From Rhizaria sp. SCN 62-66 (lineage: Eukaryota > Rhizaria, unplaced): 64,000 nucleotides of DNA. Made by a program: the position numbers and the translations under genes. The DNA lies in the NCBI GenBank assembly GCA_001724265.1, contig MEDY01000042.1, positions 273,332 to 337,331 of the forward strand, written 5' to 3'. Below are positions 13,820-27,319 of the stretch, in pieces (position 1 is the stretch's first letter; each line of letters begins with the position of its first letter). Below the pieces are notes generated by a model. That model saw nothing but the letters and a program-made list of their open reading frames with translations. It searched no databases and was not told the DNA's origin.

Positions 13820-14187
13820 GCAAAGTCAAGCAGTCAAGCTGCACTCGAACAGAAGCTATAAATGGGCTAAGATTCGATGTCTTGCAGGTTTTTTAAAGTT
13901 TATTCCATGGTATTTTTCGAAAGCATCGTGCTTTTTATCTTATAGCATATTCTGATTATATATGAATGCATAGTTGTTTTTATTCCAAGTTTAGTTGCTC
14001 CCTTTTCATTTGCAATACAAATGTGATTTGTACTTAAGCGTTTCGCAAGGCTCATCAAACAAATACTCAAGCTTCAGTTGTTGAATCGATCATATGTATT
14101 GATAACGCAATGAGTGTTGCTATTCTTTTAACTAATATAATGACTAGATAACGTAACATTCAAAACACAACTTTCTGAAGTTGTGTT
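13820..14187. other. Intergenic between convergent genes 2 and 3
   Basis: An AT-rich 368-bp spacer between the TAA of the 5-phosphatase and the TAA of the oppositely oriented coiled-coil gene. It must contain both polyadenylation regions. No gene is visible. Confidence 0.6.
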
Positions 14188-16669
14188 TTAATTTTTTAAG
14201 GGCTTGTCGCCAATCGCGGCAGCGTTCACCGCTGACAAGCGGTGCTGCTGCTTCTTCGCATTGACCCCACTAGCACCACTGGTAGCGGTGGCACTCGTGC
14301 CGCGCGAGGGCGTCGTGTTCGGCTTTGCGCTGGAAGACGGCGGCCGGACACTGGCGCCGACCGACGGCGCACGCGCGCCACCCTTCGCGCCAGCCCCAGC
14401 GGTCGCGCCAGCGCTAGACGTCGCCGTGTGTTTCGCCCCCGCCACAGGGGGCAGCACGACGCCCGCCTTGGCCGCCGCACCGGCACTCGCGCCGGCCGCG
14501 GCGCTTGCTCCAGCGGCGTTGGCGGCGTGCTCGCTGTTGACATTCGCGTTCGCAGGGTTGGCGCTGGCGCTGTTGTTGCTGGGACGCGACTGCGCGTAGT
14601 TGGCGTCGAACTGCGCAGCGAGATACACGTATTCGCCCGCGTTCGCCGCCGCCGCGCCCGCCGCGGCGTTGGCGCTGCCGGCCGCGGTCGCAGCGGCATT
14701 CGCGTTCACATTGTTAGCGTTGCTGTTGGCGTTGCTGTGGCTCATGGGGGCGGCGGGCCGTGAGTTGACGCGGGCCGCAACCTTGCTCAGCGCAGTAGGC
14801 TTGGCGCCGGCAGCGTTGGAGCTCGCGCCAGCACCAGCCGCGCCAGCGTTGCCGTTGCTGCCGCCCTTGACGCTGCTCGTGCTACTGTTCACGCTCGCAT
14901 TGCCACTGCCGCCGCCGCCGCTGCCACCGGCGCTTGCGCCCGCCCCCGCCCCCGCCGCGCCGGCGTTGGCAGCGGCCGCACTCGCAGCGCTGGAAGCCGG
15001 GTTGCTGTCGGCGGCGTTGGCGCCAGTGCTGCCGCTGTTGCCGCTGCTGGGCATGCGCGCGGCCTCGGTGAGGACGAACTCGGCGTCGCTGATGGTATCA
15101 GCCACAGTGTCCAGCAGCTCGGAGATGTGGGCGACCAGAGCCGCCGTCTCCGCGTTGGCCGCCGCCGTCGCCGCCGCTGCTGCGGCCGCCGCTGCGGCAA
15201 CCGCGGCCGCAGTCGGGCCGCCGCCGTGGTTGCCGCCGTTGGCGGTCGCAGTGGCTGGGACGAGAGAGGTGTTACCGTCGGTGGACACCAGAGCCGTGCT
15301 GCTGCTGCTGATACCGCTGCCGCCTAGGGTAGGATTGCTGCCAGAGCTGTTGTTGTTGTTATTGTTGAATGCGGCAGCCAGTGCCGCGGCCTCGGCCTTG
15401 GCCTTGGCCGCTGCTGTGCCGATCGACAGCCCCAAAGAGGACGCCGATGGCTTGACCTGCAGTGGCCGCCGCTGGAGCGTGAGCACTGAAGGGTAGCCCG
15501 CGATGGCCTGCGAGTACAGAGAGCGGACCACGGTGACAATGCTGCCGATGGCGCGCTGCTCGTCGGCGCCGCGCCGGTCCGTCGTCGCGATCAGAGCCGT
15601 TTGGGCCTGGATGGGTACGTTTGTGCAACAAGGGATATAAAAAATAAGATCGAAATAGTATAAGATAATATAATACATGAAGTAGCAACACTGACAAATA
15701 TACCTAAACACGTAAATTCAGAGTCATCAGACAATATGTACACCATCAATCGTTCTATCGAACTGAATTGTGACGTACCTGGCAAGCAGCGGTTTCGCGC
15801 TCGAGGTCCTTGAGCAGGCGCGCGAGCAGCGAGTTGGCAACCAACAGCTCGGTCTGCTTCGCCTTGCGCACGGCGTTGCGCTGCAGACTGAGCGCCGCGA
15901 CCTCTTGCTGAATCGCCGTCACACGCGCCTGCAAGTCGCTGTTTGTGGCCGTGAGAGACTTGTGCCGCGAAATCATGTCCTCGACGTCTCCGTACACTAA
16001 CTTAGCGACGGAGACGACGGACTCAAGGTACTCACGGTATTGCTGGTGGTGCTCCAGCCGCTTGAGCTTGCTTTTGAGCGTCTTGGTCAGCATCGCATAC
16101 CGCGCCGTCAGCGCAGCACACTCTGAGCTGCGCTCTGCGATGGCGCGGCGCTCGTCCTCGAGTTTGCGCTCGGCGCGGGAGCGCTTGGCGTCAGCGTCCT
16201 GGATGTAGCCGCGAAACTTGGTCAGGTAGTCGATCGTCTGCTTCTGCTTCTCGAGGAAGCGCGCCTCGCCCTGGGCGACGACGCGCATGCGGTTGGCGTA
16301 GTCGTGCTTCATCGCGCTGAGCTGCTCGTCCACGGCCTTAAGCTCGCGCATCTTCTGGTGCAGGCGCGTGATCTGGGACATGCGGTCGTCGCCGGACGCG
16401 TCGTCAAGCAGCGGGGACGTGAAGACGGCGGAGGACGAGGACGAGGAGGAGGGCTGGAGGCTCGTGTTGTTGGCGTTGCCGCCCTGGGAGCCGGGGTCAT
16501 CAACCCTGAGGGAAGAGAGCAGAGAAGTATGAAATACCATCACAGAGTGAGCGTATATGCAGATAAGCGGGGCAAATCAGAGTATACAAAGTACGTTTAA
16601 TCCAAATGCACATGCGGCAGATACGTACCCGGTGAGGAAGGTCTTGTCAGGACCGTAAGTAGTGGACAT
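14188..16669 (-). CDS. CCDC42/CFAP73-like (DUF4200) coiled-coil protein
   Basis: Three exons on the minus strand: 16669-16629, 16505-15779 and 15606-14188. Both introns have GTACGT donors, and the joins (phase 2, then phase 0) keep the frame. The predicted protein is 728 residues and ends in TAA. Exon 2 encodes a long charged coiled coil. Its order of motifs (a DAKRSRAERK segment, then QQYREYLESVV, then a RHKSLTATNSDL segment) resembles the DUF4200 domain of CCDC42/CFAP73 proteins, which act in cilia or flagella. The start of exon 3 (about residues 257-300) continues with a family-like helix ending in an IVTVVRSLY segment. The remaining 430 or so residues are Ala/Ser/Asn/Gly low complexity, not typical of the family. 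The chosen ATG is the first in its exon; an upstream exon supplying extra N-terminal residues cannot be excluded. The protein implies a flagellated stage. Confidence 0.75.
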
Positions 16670-17392
16670 GTTGAACGAGAGCAAAGGGTTGTCCTTAGGA
16701 ATGCCGGCAAAGGGCAGTGACGAAACAGGTGCGAACTTTCGTCTCTTGCTACACAACGAAAAGCTTCTTAAAAATACCGAGTTGAATCTCAGAAGCGGAC
16801 TGGCGGAGAGTTCAGCGAGATATGACAAGGCTTAGATCCCCGTTTGTGATTAAAGCTGTAACGGTCGGGACCAAGCAACCTGCCAATTTTTGCGAACCTC
16901 ACTGCAGTCGGCCGCGCAGGCTGCTGGCACCAATGTGTACACATATCCAATCGATGTGTCGCATGCAATCGTGCTACATAGCTATTATTTAAACACACGG
17001 TGAGCTGCGTCGACTTCTGATTGGAACTGCGTTTGTAGCCGGGATAACGATTGGTATTGGTCTACCCGCGCTCGTTTGTGTGCACGTCTTGACAACCTTC
17101 ACCACACCTGATTCAAGTCACTTTCCCTCACTTCTGCAAGCCTTGACCACAACTTTAAGCGATGATACCAACGATATACGTGATATACTAGTCTTATAAT
17201 GATGTTACATACATGAGTTTGATCCACAACTCGGCTTTGTCTTACATTGCGACTCTTTTGTTCATTCGCCCCACCGCACCAGTTTCGCTTTACGCCGACC
17301 TTCAGCATTGAAGCTTCCCACCGTTAGCCACTCATCGCTCTAACACTCACGCGACCCACGCCTGACTGCAGCGGGCGCGCGACTTTACGCCT
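16670..17392. promoter_or_regulatory. Divergent intergenic region between genes 3 and 4
   Basis: A 723-bp spacer between two divergently transcribed starts (minus strand at 16669, plus strand at 17393). Both promoters and 5' UTRs should lie here. In the frame of gene 3 there is open sequence upstream of its ATG with a possible acceptor (GTGTAG) near 16750, so part of this may be transcribed as an upstream exon. No specific element is identifiable. Confidence 0.45.
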
Positions 17393-19751
17393 ATGTCCTC
17401 CCCCGGTGCCCCGTTGCCACCGGGCGGCGACTCAGACGGTCACACACACGCGACCAGCATACCAACAACACGGCTCGCACACGCAACTCCGACTGTCTCT
17501 AGCTCTAGCGTCGCGGCTGTCAATGATACGACTGCCACACTGAGTGCTGCCAGCGCGAGTGATTTTATTGGCCCTTCTCCCCCAGACGTCAACAGCAACT
17601 TTAGCAGCAACAGCAGCAACGATATTAGCAGCTGCAGCAGCAGCAGTAGTAGTATATGTGCTAACAGCGTCGGCAATGCCGCTATTCCCAGCCGCAGCGC
17701 AGCGCCGCGGCCGAAACTGCGCCCGCGCTTTGCCACCGCAGGCGCGCTGTCATTGGACATCGCTGCGACGGCGGGCGTCCCGCGCGACGACTCGATGGCC
17801 CACACCGCGGCGGTGCTGGCGCGGCTGAAGCAGACGGGCGGCATTGCGAACATCACGAACGCCAATTTCACCAGTGCAACCGCCAACGCCAGCAATAATA
17901 CTAATTTCACAGGTATTACGGGCAATACTGCTAATAATGGAGTGAATGCGGCGACTAACAACAGCGACGACGGCATTGCCAGCAACACTGCTAGCTCTGG
18001 CATCAGTCAAGTTAGCGACTCGGTCGACGTGTTTGATAAAAATGGAATCAATTTTGACTCATCCGACGTCAACAACGGCATCGGTATTAGTAATAGCCCG
18101 GATCTTGGAGGGTTTGCGACAGTCAGCAAAACGTCAGGATTTGTGTCCCCACTGCATCTGCCACACAGTCACACAGCCAACGACTCAAGTGCTGTTACGA
18201 GCGCAAGTGCTCCCAGTCAACAACAACATCAGTCAGGACTGCAGTCTTCGCAATCTAGGTCAGTTCGGCCGCCACGGCTTGAGGGCAGGCCGCATCTGCA
18301 AGTGCCGACGCTGTACACCCCTCAGCACAGTGCTAATAACAGCATTCATAACTCCAACAACAGTAATACGGACAGTCTCAGCACCAACGACTCACGTAGC
18401 GGGAATGATTCTCGCATTCAGAGCTCGAGCCTTGGTGTCGGCATCTATAACGTCCAGTCTCCCAGCGGATCACAGTCACATCCACCGCTACCCTTACACT
18501 CGCAGTCTCAGCTACAGCAACTGCCAGTCTCACAGTCCCTGTCTCAGTCCCAGTCCCAGTCCCACTCGCAGGCGCAGTCTCTCTCGCAGCCCGCTCTGTC
18601 GCAGCCACAACACTCATCGTCGCTGTCCCAGTCGCTGGCGCAATCGCGCGCTTTTCCCATCACCTCGGCCTCCGACCTCGTCATGCTGCCGCGCCGACTC
18701 GGCCACGGCGCCTCGGGCTCGGTCCACCTGGCCTACAGCCCGCTGCTGCAGTCATACCTGGCGGTCAAGACGGTCGGCAATAGAACTGACGTGCGCAGTA
18801 AGTTGCTGGCGCAGGAGCTTTTGGCGCTGGGCAGCGTGGCTGACGGCAGCTGCGCCGACGTCGTGCGCGTGTGGGGCGCGTTTGACCGCAACGGCGGGCA
18901 TAGCCACAGCCACATCAACGCAAGTAGCGCGACTACTGCCAGTGGTGGAGCTAATATCACGCACATGAGTGGCGCGAACGGCTTGACTAACAGTGCGCAC
19001 AGTGCGCAGAGTCTTGGTACCCCGTTGTCTGGCTCTGGCGCGAGCGCGCACTCGCACTCGAGCGGGCACGGCAGCGGCGGCGGTGTAGGCGGGTCCAATG
19101 TAAGTGGAGGGGGATCCGGGGTAAGTATCGCCATGGAGGTGGTCTCTGGCGGCACTCTGGCAGAGCTTGTCAGCGCTGTTGCTGAGACGAGGGAGCTTCT
19201 GAGCTATATCGTCAACAGGGGCGTCAGCTCTGGTTTGCTAGTCCCTACATCCACTGCAGCAACGCAGTCGCGTGGAGGAGTTAACAACTCTGCTGTTTGT
19301 GATTCTGTAAGCCGCAAGCGGAGCCGTATCGCTGTGAGCACTGATGCGAAAACTACAAGCAAACGCTCTGCGGACAATGGTGACAGTGAGGACGACAGTG
19401 ACGTTGATAAGGACACCGATGACGCCGCTGACGTTATGTTGCCCGCTGCACTAGCTCATCCTGCGGCCAAACAAGGTGCAGTGAACAGTGCTGCATCCGT
19501 CGCCGCTGCGTTGGTTTCAGCTGCTGCTGCTGCGACGAGGATCAACACGCGTCACCAGATCCGTGCTCAAAACAAGATGAGCGCGAGTGCGACTACCAGT
19601 CCTCGTTTAGCCGCGAATGTGACCGTGGTCAACGCAGCTGTGCCGTTGTTTGCCCTGTCGGCCGCCGCCGCCAAGACGGCCGCCGTCACGGTCGCCACCG
19701 GTGTCGCCGGCGCGGCGGCGGCTGTGGCGACTCAGCGCGGGTTCGACTTCA

Positions 19752-19795
<44 letters not shown>

Positions 19796-22662
19796 CACAC
19801 CGCTGCCGCTGCTGCCACGGCGCCGTACGCTGCTCACGGTCACTTTGCTGCTCACGGCCACTCGAGGAACGGACTCGCGCTGCCGCCGCGGCTGCATGTG
19901 GCGTCTCCGCCGCTGTCGACCCCGATTCCGTCGCCAATCACGGTTTCACAGCTCTCTAACACGGGCCAGCAGCAACAGCAGCAAGCGCAGCCGCAGCAAC
20001 AACAAAGCGCTGCTCACGCAAGCAATGCCACTGCGGCCGCGAGTGCCGTTGCCCTCGGTGCTAGTCCCACAAACGCTAGCGTCAGCGCGATTGCACCAAC
20101 GCTCAGTATCGCCACCAGTACTGTCGGTAATCTCAGCGCTCCTGCCAGTGTGAGCGCGCATGCCAGCGCCAACTTGACTGCGGGTGCGAATGCTAGTGCA
20201 AGTGCGAGTGTAAGCGCGTTTGCGCTTAATCCGAGCAAGAGCATTGTTGCACCGCCGCTGTCGAGCCGCTTTGGCAACAGCACTCCGAATAGCTTGAGTG
20301 TTTCACGACAGACTCCAATGTTTGCTGTGCCAAATGCACATGCCAGCACATCGCACTCAGCTCACGGTCACGGTGGTCAGCGTCCGCTGTCTCGCCAGGA
20401 CTCAATTCTATTCCAGTCTAAGTACCACGCCGCCGACGGGTCTAAGGGGTACTTAGACGGCCACATGGGCCCGGTGCCTGTGCCCGCTGTTAGCTACACA
20501 CCGACGCCGTCCGTCGCGGCCGGCAAGCGTTTCGAAGCTGCTTTCACGTTTGCGCCGAACGCTAATAACTCGAGCACTTGTATCTCGAGTGACACAAGTA
20601 GCACTCAGGCCTGCGCGAACGCTAAGACGAGTTCAAGCGTTACAAATGGACGGAATTCCGGCCTTAACACGAGTAAGGCCACCGACTCCATTGTCCCGAG
20701 CTCTATTTCTGTTGTCAGCTCAAGCTCTAGCTCTAGTTTCAGCATAAGTTCTACCTCTAGCTCAAGTGCCAGTGCCGTTTTAGCAACGAAGCCTGTGCCG
20801 ACGACTGCAAGCGCAGCAACAGCAGCTGCGGCTGCCGCTGCTGATGCTGCGACGGCGGATTTAGGTGTTGTCGTGGCAGCTGCCCCCGGTGTCGCGTCGT
20901 TCACGGTGCACTACAGCGACGCGGAGGGACTTCAATACCCCTGCGTCGACACAGACAAGACCTCATGTGTTACCTCGTACACGAGCACCGCGCAGTTCAA
21001 GTGCCACTTCGCCATGGCCGTGTTGTCGGCGGCGGGGGATACCGCGATCGGTCTTGCGCCGCTGCCGCGGCCGACCATCAGCGTCAGCATCGACAACGGC
21101 AACAGCAACAACAACAGCAGCAGCAGTGGCGGTGGCGGCAGTAGCAGCGGCAGCAGCAGTAGCGCGAGTGCCAGTAGTACCGGAGCAAAGACTGCTGCAG
21201 CCGCTGCAGTCGCGGCGCCAGCTGTTTCAGCGAAGGCTGTTGTGTCAACTGCTAATACCACGTCTGGTGCGTCACTTAGCGAGTCTCAGTACCCGCTTAC
21301 TCAGCCTAAGTACCCCCACAGAGTCCCGTTGAACCCGTACTTAAAGATCCCCTTAAACTCCAGCCGTTACTTATCTCTGGCAAACACACGGGGCGCTGTA
21401 CACGCGCTGATTATCCCACTCACAACGCCCAGCACAGCTCCTTACATTCCGCGCATCGCAAGCACTTCTTCTGGCGATCGCAGTCTCAGTACCTCAACTT
21501 CTATCCAGGCTATGACTGACACTGACACGTCAGAGTCAGACTCTGAGTCCCAGCTAAGTGCACGCGACGTGTTTGATGTAAGTAGCTTGAGCGCGGTGAA
21601 CGCATCCACGCGTGCCCCGAGCACTTACACGCTGCCCAAGGGGTCACAGTACTTACGCCGCACGAACCTGATCAACAACATCTGCGTCGCGACCGGCTAC
21701 GGCTACGTCTCCCACCTCATGATGCTCAACGGCACCGACGTCGCCTGTCTGTACGGCAACGGAGACGGCACCTATGCTCTCCCCAGCAGCACTTGCCTCG
21801 AAGACGAGCTTCACCAGCAAGAAGGCGGCGAGGGCACTGCAGCGGACGTCGCAACTCCCAGTGCAGCCGCAGTCGCCGCTTTAGCCGAAGCCGCCGCAAA
21901 GGCCGAGGCCGATGTCGCCGCTGAGGCCGCCGCCGCCGCCGCGGCCGCCGAGGCCGAGGTGCTACTTTTAAAGCGGGCCGGGTTCGCGGCCGACGAAGTC
22001 GTGCGTGTGGGGCCCAACACATTGGCTGCGGTGCTCTTGGCGCCGTCAGAGTCCCAGCTGCAGGCCGAGTACAGGCGCGTGCGCGGCGTGGCGGCCGAGG
22101 TCGCACGCAAGGAGTATCAGCAGCAGCAGCAGCTGGCGCTTGCGAAGCAAGAGCAAGAGCAGGCGCAGTCGAGCTCTAGCTCTAGCTCTAGCTCTGTGCC
22201 CGGTTTTGGCTCCGGCTTGAACGGTGGAAGCAACGATGTGACCGGGACTGCATCGTGCAATAGCAGTACTCCGATCATATCGCACAAGTACAACTCAGCC
22301 GTTACTCCAACAGTTGCGACTCCGAACCACTTAGACGGCGGCAGTGCGCGTCTCAGTCTAAGGGCCACCCCGATCACGGGCGCCAGTGTAAGTACGTCGC
22401 GGGTGACCACGCCGAGTGTAACTACCCCCTTAGTCTCGCGTCAGCTGACGGAGCCGATTGCTTTGTATCAACACTCACCGACAACGCCAAAGAGCATTGG
22501 CAACAACAATAACAACAACGGCACGAGCGGCAATGTCAACGCGAATGCAATGCTCAACCGTCACCAGACGATCACGACTGGTGCGAGTGCATTTACTGAC
22601 GCTAAATTGGCTCCTGTGGTGTTGCCCCAAATCGTCGCCATGCCTGCTTCTGCGTCTGCTCC

Positions 22663-22698
<36 letters not shown>

Positions 22699-25600
22699 CG
22701 GTGTTTCTGGGACTACTGCCGCTACTGCTGCCGTTCCCGCAGCGACGGCTGCTCTTGATGCGGCTGCTCCGGCTTTGGCGTCGTTTCACCCGCCCAATTT
22801 TACCCAGCCTCAAATCGCGGCTGAGGCGTGCAGCGCTGGTGCCACTGCTGGCTTTGCGGGGATTATTGCGAAGGCGAAGACAAAGTCCAAGGCCAAGGCC
22901 AAGGCTGATACAAAGGGAAGTGACAGCGAGAGTGACAGTGATATCGATAGTGATGATGAAAGAGACAACATTGTCATTTCGCCTCAAATCAAGCGTTTCC
23001 GAAATATCACCAATATTGCCACAAACACGGATGCGAAGGCGATTGACGCGAAGACGACTGTATCACCATCCAACACCATTCCGCTCATCGCCCAGTCTCC
23101 TCCGAAGACGACGACAACGGCGCAGACTTGCCCCGCAATCAAAGTTAAGCCGTACCCGACGTCACACATCGCCGGTCTTCCCACTCCCGCGCTCGCGCCT
23201 CTGCTGCTGTGTGTCATCCGCGGCCTGACTTTCTGCCACTCCGCGCACGCCCGCGTCATTCACCGCGACTTGAAGCCGTCGAACCTGTTGCTAACCCCGC
23301 AAGGCACGGCTAAGCTTGCCGATTTCGGCGTGTCCGGCCAGTTGAACCATACTTTTGACGCCCGGCAGACATTTCTCGGCACTTTGTCGTATCTGTGTCC
23401 GCAGCGCGTACAGGGCCAGGCGCACACGGGCGTTACTGATGTGTGGGCCGTGGGCCTGATAGCTTTCGAGGCCGCCGTGGGCGCGTTTCCGTACGTGTGG
23501 GAGAATGCGCTCAAGGCTGTGGAACAGGCGGAGGCGGAGGCGGAGGCCGCCGTTGCTGCTGAGGCCGCTGCTGCCGCCGCTGCCGCTGCGGAGGGTCTCG
23601 GCGTTAAGGTTGAGGTCGTAACGGATGCAGCGGTGACAAAGTCTGAGACCGATGTCAGTGATCCTAGTGTCATTCCAAACGCAAGTGACACAGCAAGTAT
23701 CAGCAACGAGACAAGTGGTCACATCGTCAAGACTGAAACTTTTGCCAGCGATGCTCTCATCAACAAGCCCAAGCCCAATCCCGCTCTTGCTATCGACACC
23801 AGCGCGAACGCCAACACGTCCAACGCCGCCCAGAATATTACCACGAACTTGGCATCGAGCAACGCGCACCTCAGCAGCCATAGCCACAACAGCCACGTCC
23901 ACACCAACATCAGCAACGCCTCCGGCGCTGCTGCCGGCGGCGTCGGCGGCGGCGCCAACGCGAAGCCCGTCAAGAGCACGTCCTTCTTTGCGATCGTGAC
24001 GGCCGTCGTCATGGAGCTGTCGCCCGCGCTGGCGCCGCCGCTGGTGCCGAGGGCGTACGCGCACTTCATCGCGGTGTGTCTCAGGAAGAGGCCGAACGAA
24101 CGGCCGACCGCGCAGTCGCTGCTTTCGCATCCGCTGTTCCTGACTGGCAGCAACAGCAACAACAAGACGAGTACTACACCCACTAGCGTTCCTTGCATTG
24201 GGAACAGCAGCTCTAGCGCGACTGCTAACGCGGTCACGAGTGCAAGTGCTGTAACTGTCTGTGCGAGTGCGGGTGCGACTCTGCTTACGCAGCAAGAGTT
24301 GCTGGTAGAGTGGGGCCGGCGTATCCACGCTCAGGGCAGGCGAATTAACTTCGAGCAAGGAGTTGCGTTGGCGAAAAGTAAAGCCGCAGCTGCCGCGCAG
24401 ACGGCAGTCGCGATGTCTGAAAACAACCACAGTACTAGCTATGACAGTCTTATCGACTTTATGTCTAGTTTTACGCCGGAGTTTGTTCCCTGCAATAGCT
24501 GTACTGTCCAGTCGCCGCATTATGCGCTGCCCCCGCGCCCGTTAATTCAGCCGCGCGACATAGACCCCTTAGTCACGCTCCTTCTTACATCCCACAAGAA
24601 GAGCCGAGGCAAGAGTGCGGGCAAGAAGGCTCTGAGCGCCAACACGAAATCTCCCGGCGGCGCTGCTGGTGTAAGCACTCCGCGAATTGTAAGCGGCATG
24701 GATCTAAGTACCACGGGTAGAGTCTCTGCTTTCTCACGCGTTACCCCAATCATCACACCCCCGAAACCGAGCTACGTGCACTTAAGCAACAACAACAACT
24801 CGCACAGTGCTCTGGACAACAAGCCTGATGATAACGATCACGATGACGACGATGGTGATGACGATGGCAGTGCCGCCGTTGATGGCGTTACCGGTGACAA
24901 TGAAGTCTTGCCGCCAAATCTCTCTTCGCTACGTACGCCTTTGCTCTCTCTTATCGCTGCTTCTGACGCTGCCCGCGCCGCCGCCGCTGCGGCTACGGCC
25001 GTGGCCGCGTCTGCAGCGGCCGCCGACGCGCGCGTGCGTGCTGCGCACGTGTTTGTGTACGGCGCCAGCGAGGCTGCACTCACAGCGGTACGCGAGGTAC
25101 TTAAATCCCCATCGAAGTATCTCCATGTGAGCCACTCAGACGTATGTAAATACTCTGAGAGTGTCGTTGCTGCGGTTGTTAGCGCAGCTGCAAGTGGTGC
25201 CAAGGTCTACTGTGAGAGCAAGTGTTCATGGAGCGTAGCCGTTTGGCCCGGGGTTGAGTCTTTGGCGTGCATTGCGTGGGAGAAAGTGCACGACAATCAT
25301 CACAACAACAACAACGGGGTCACCGAGAGCGGTACCAACGCTGCGAAGGCAGCACTGGGCGCTCGCAGTGATGCTGTCGCAGTCTGTGATAGCACTGTAT
25401 ACTCACGGCCACTTGTGGCAGTCCCCGGGTGGATGTCATACTGCGACGCTGAGGCCGAGGCCGATGCTGAGGCGGCTACGGTGGCGGTGGCTAAGGCGGC
25501 TGTGCTGGAGTTTGTCGCGGGTCTTAAGGCTGCAATGACGACAGCAGTCGTGACGATTTCTGCACAGACTGATGTAGAGGCTGCTTTAGCTCTCATTTGT

Positions 25601-27319
25601 GCATCTGTGAACAACTTTGTCAGGGACTACACTGACGACAGCGCGTCAAAAAGGTCAAGTAGCGCCATTGCCATTGCCAGTGCTGGCGCCAGTGCTAGTG
25701 CCGCGAGGGCGAGTGTGCTGAGCGCAACGTTGCCTTCCTTGCATCCCGACTCTGAGTGCTACTTCCGCGACAGCGACGCCTACTCCGACTGCGAAGCTGA
25801 GTCTGCCTCGGGGGACAAACCCGAGTGCGAGTGCGCGAGTGAGTATCTCTCGAGTAACAATGCTAGTGCCAATGGCATTACGCAGCAGCAGGCTAAGCGT
25901 GACTGCAAGTGCGAGTGTAAGTGGTTGACGTTGGTTCCGACTGGTGTCGGTACTTACAAAGACTACTTTGTGATTCACAACAGCAACGTCATTGCGACGA
26001 CCAACACTGGTACGAATGCTAGTTCTCCTGGTGTTGTTACGCTAGGGTTCAACTCCGCACACAAGTCTCCACTCCCACATGCGCAGCCGCAGCAGCAGTC
26101 CAGCTCACAGTCACTTTTGCCTTGCTCACGATCGCAGCCACAGCTGTACGACGGCGTCGACCCGGCGCGGCCTGACTTATGGGTGCAGGCGCGGCTTAAC
26201 TTCGAGACTCACCCGTTCACGTCATATCTTTCGACGATATTCTCCTCTGGTGGCACGCACGCTCACAGTCACAGTCATGGCCTTATGCATTCAAGCAACA
26301 CAGGCACACATGCGAACGCTAATCCGATTATCCACAGTGGTAGCAGTGCCAGCAAGCGTAGCTACTCCCAGATCTCGCCGACGAACGCTGCCAACTACCA
26401 TTCCACGGCCAGTGGGAACCCGGGTCATAACGCGGGCAAGGCGAGTGTTGTCGGCGCAAGTTCTGTGGGCAAAGGCGGTGTGACAATCACACTGACCCCG
26501 ACGCCGACCTCGATGCATAAGAGCAGCGCGAACGCCAGTTCACACGGTGCTCGAAGCGCAAACATGGGCTCTGGAGCTAGCCTTGCTGATAGCGGTATTG
26601 AGATGGAGACTGACTTTGACGACGACTATCAAAGTGCACCCGCACCCCGGTCAAGCATTCCAGCTACCGCCAGCACTCCTGTCGGTGCGAGGGCTGCTGC
26701 TGCTCTTAGCAGTAGCGCAATCTCAAGGTCTAGCTCAAGCGCCGCAGTGACTGCGAATGTTGGAGAGGTTTCAACCGTTGGTGATACTGGCAGCGGCATT
26801 GAGATGGAGGACGATATTGACGTGTTTTTCAGTCCTGCGCATATCCGCGACAGCAACACCCCGAGTAGCAGCAATACCACCTGTGCTGTCTCAGTGAACA
26901 GAATGAGTAGCGATCACGCGCATATCCTGGGCGCGCAGGCTGCCACTGGCATCTCATTCGTTCCAGTTTCTATTGCCCACGGTCACTCTGAGCAGCTGCA
27001 AGCCAACACCGCGAGTATTGGCGTCAATGCTGGTGACTGTTCTTTTAGCCACAACGATGATCGCGGCGCCACTGCGGCCGGCGCTAGCGCTGAGAGCGAC
27101 AACGCTGCCAAGGCCGCCGCCGCAGACCGCCACGATGTGGACGACGTCGACGACGATGACGATGCTGGCGTATTCGCGAGCATTGACAGCATATTTGCGT
27201 CTGTTGGTGGTATGAGTGATAGTGATGACGACATCGGTCGTAGTAGTGATGATGCGAGGGAAAGCAACACTGCCAACAACGAACACGTGCATAATGCAGG
27301 CGCAAGCAAGCGTAAGTAA
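17393..27319 (+). CDS. Giant MAPKK-like protein kinase with split kinase domain
   Basis: A single exon of 3,308 residues, ATG to TAA. N-lobe: the glycine loop GHGASGSV is at about residue 437, the VAIK-type lysine at about 459 (LAVKTV), and the hinge IAMEVVSGGTL at about 580. C-lobe: HRDLKPSNLLL at about 1957, DFGVSGQL at about 1977, TFLGTLSYLCPQRV just after, and DVWAVGL next. The C-terminal helix region, ending SLLSHPLF, lies near 2250. HRDxKPSN and DFGVSGQL are hallmarks of MAP kinase kinases. The activation loop has Thr-x5-Thr, as in plant MAPKKs. The usual APE-type Glu is replaced by Gln (CPQ). About 1,330 low-complexity residues separate the hinge and helix D from helix E, and about 150 more interrupt the C-lobe. 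The remaining 1,000 C-terminal residues are mostly disordered, with one ordered patch near 2550-2750. Catalytic Lys, Asp and Asn are present, so activity is plausible. The upstream MAPKKK and target MAPK are unknown. Confidence 0.8.
19751..19794 (+). repeat. (AGC)n microsatellite coding poly-serine
   Basis: An almost perfect AGC trinucleotide run of about 44 bp within the large insertion of the MAPKK-like kinase, read as a poly-Ser tract. It is likely polymorphic. Confidence 0.9.

Noticed and set aside
19200-23190. The large MAPKK-like insertion as an unspliced intron
   Set aside because: About 4 kb without a stop, GC-rich with codon-like periodicity and Ser/Ala low complexity like other exons, and far longer than the 118-196-nt introns seen. 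Only RNA data can finally exclude it.
23291-24520. Antisense frame opposite the kinase C-lobe
   Set aside because: It overlaps the conserved DFG and C-lobe coding sequence; composition is that of a shadow frame.
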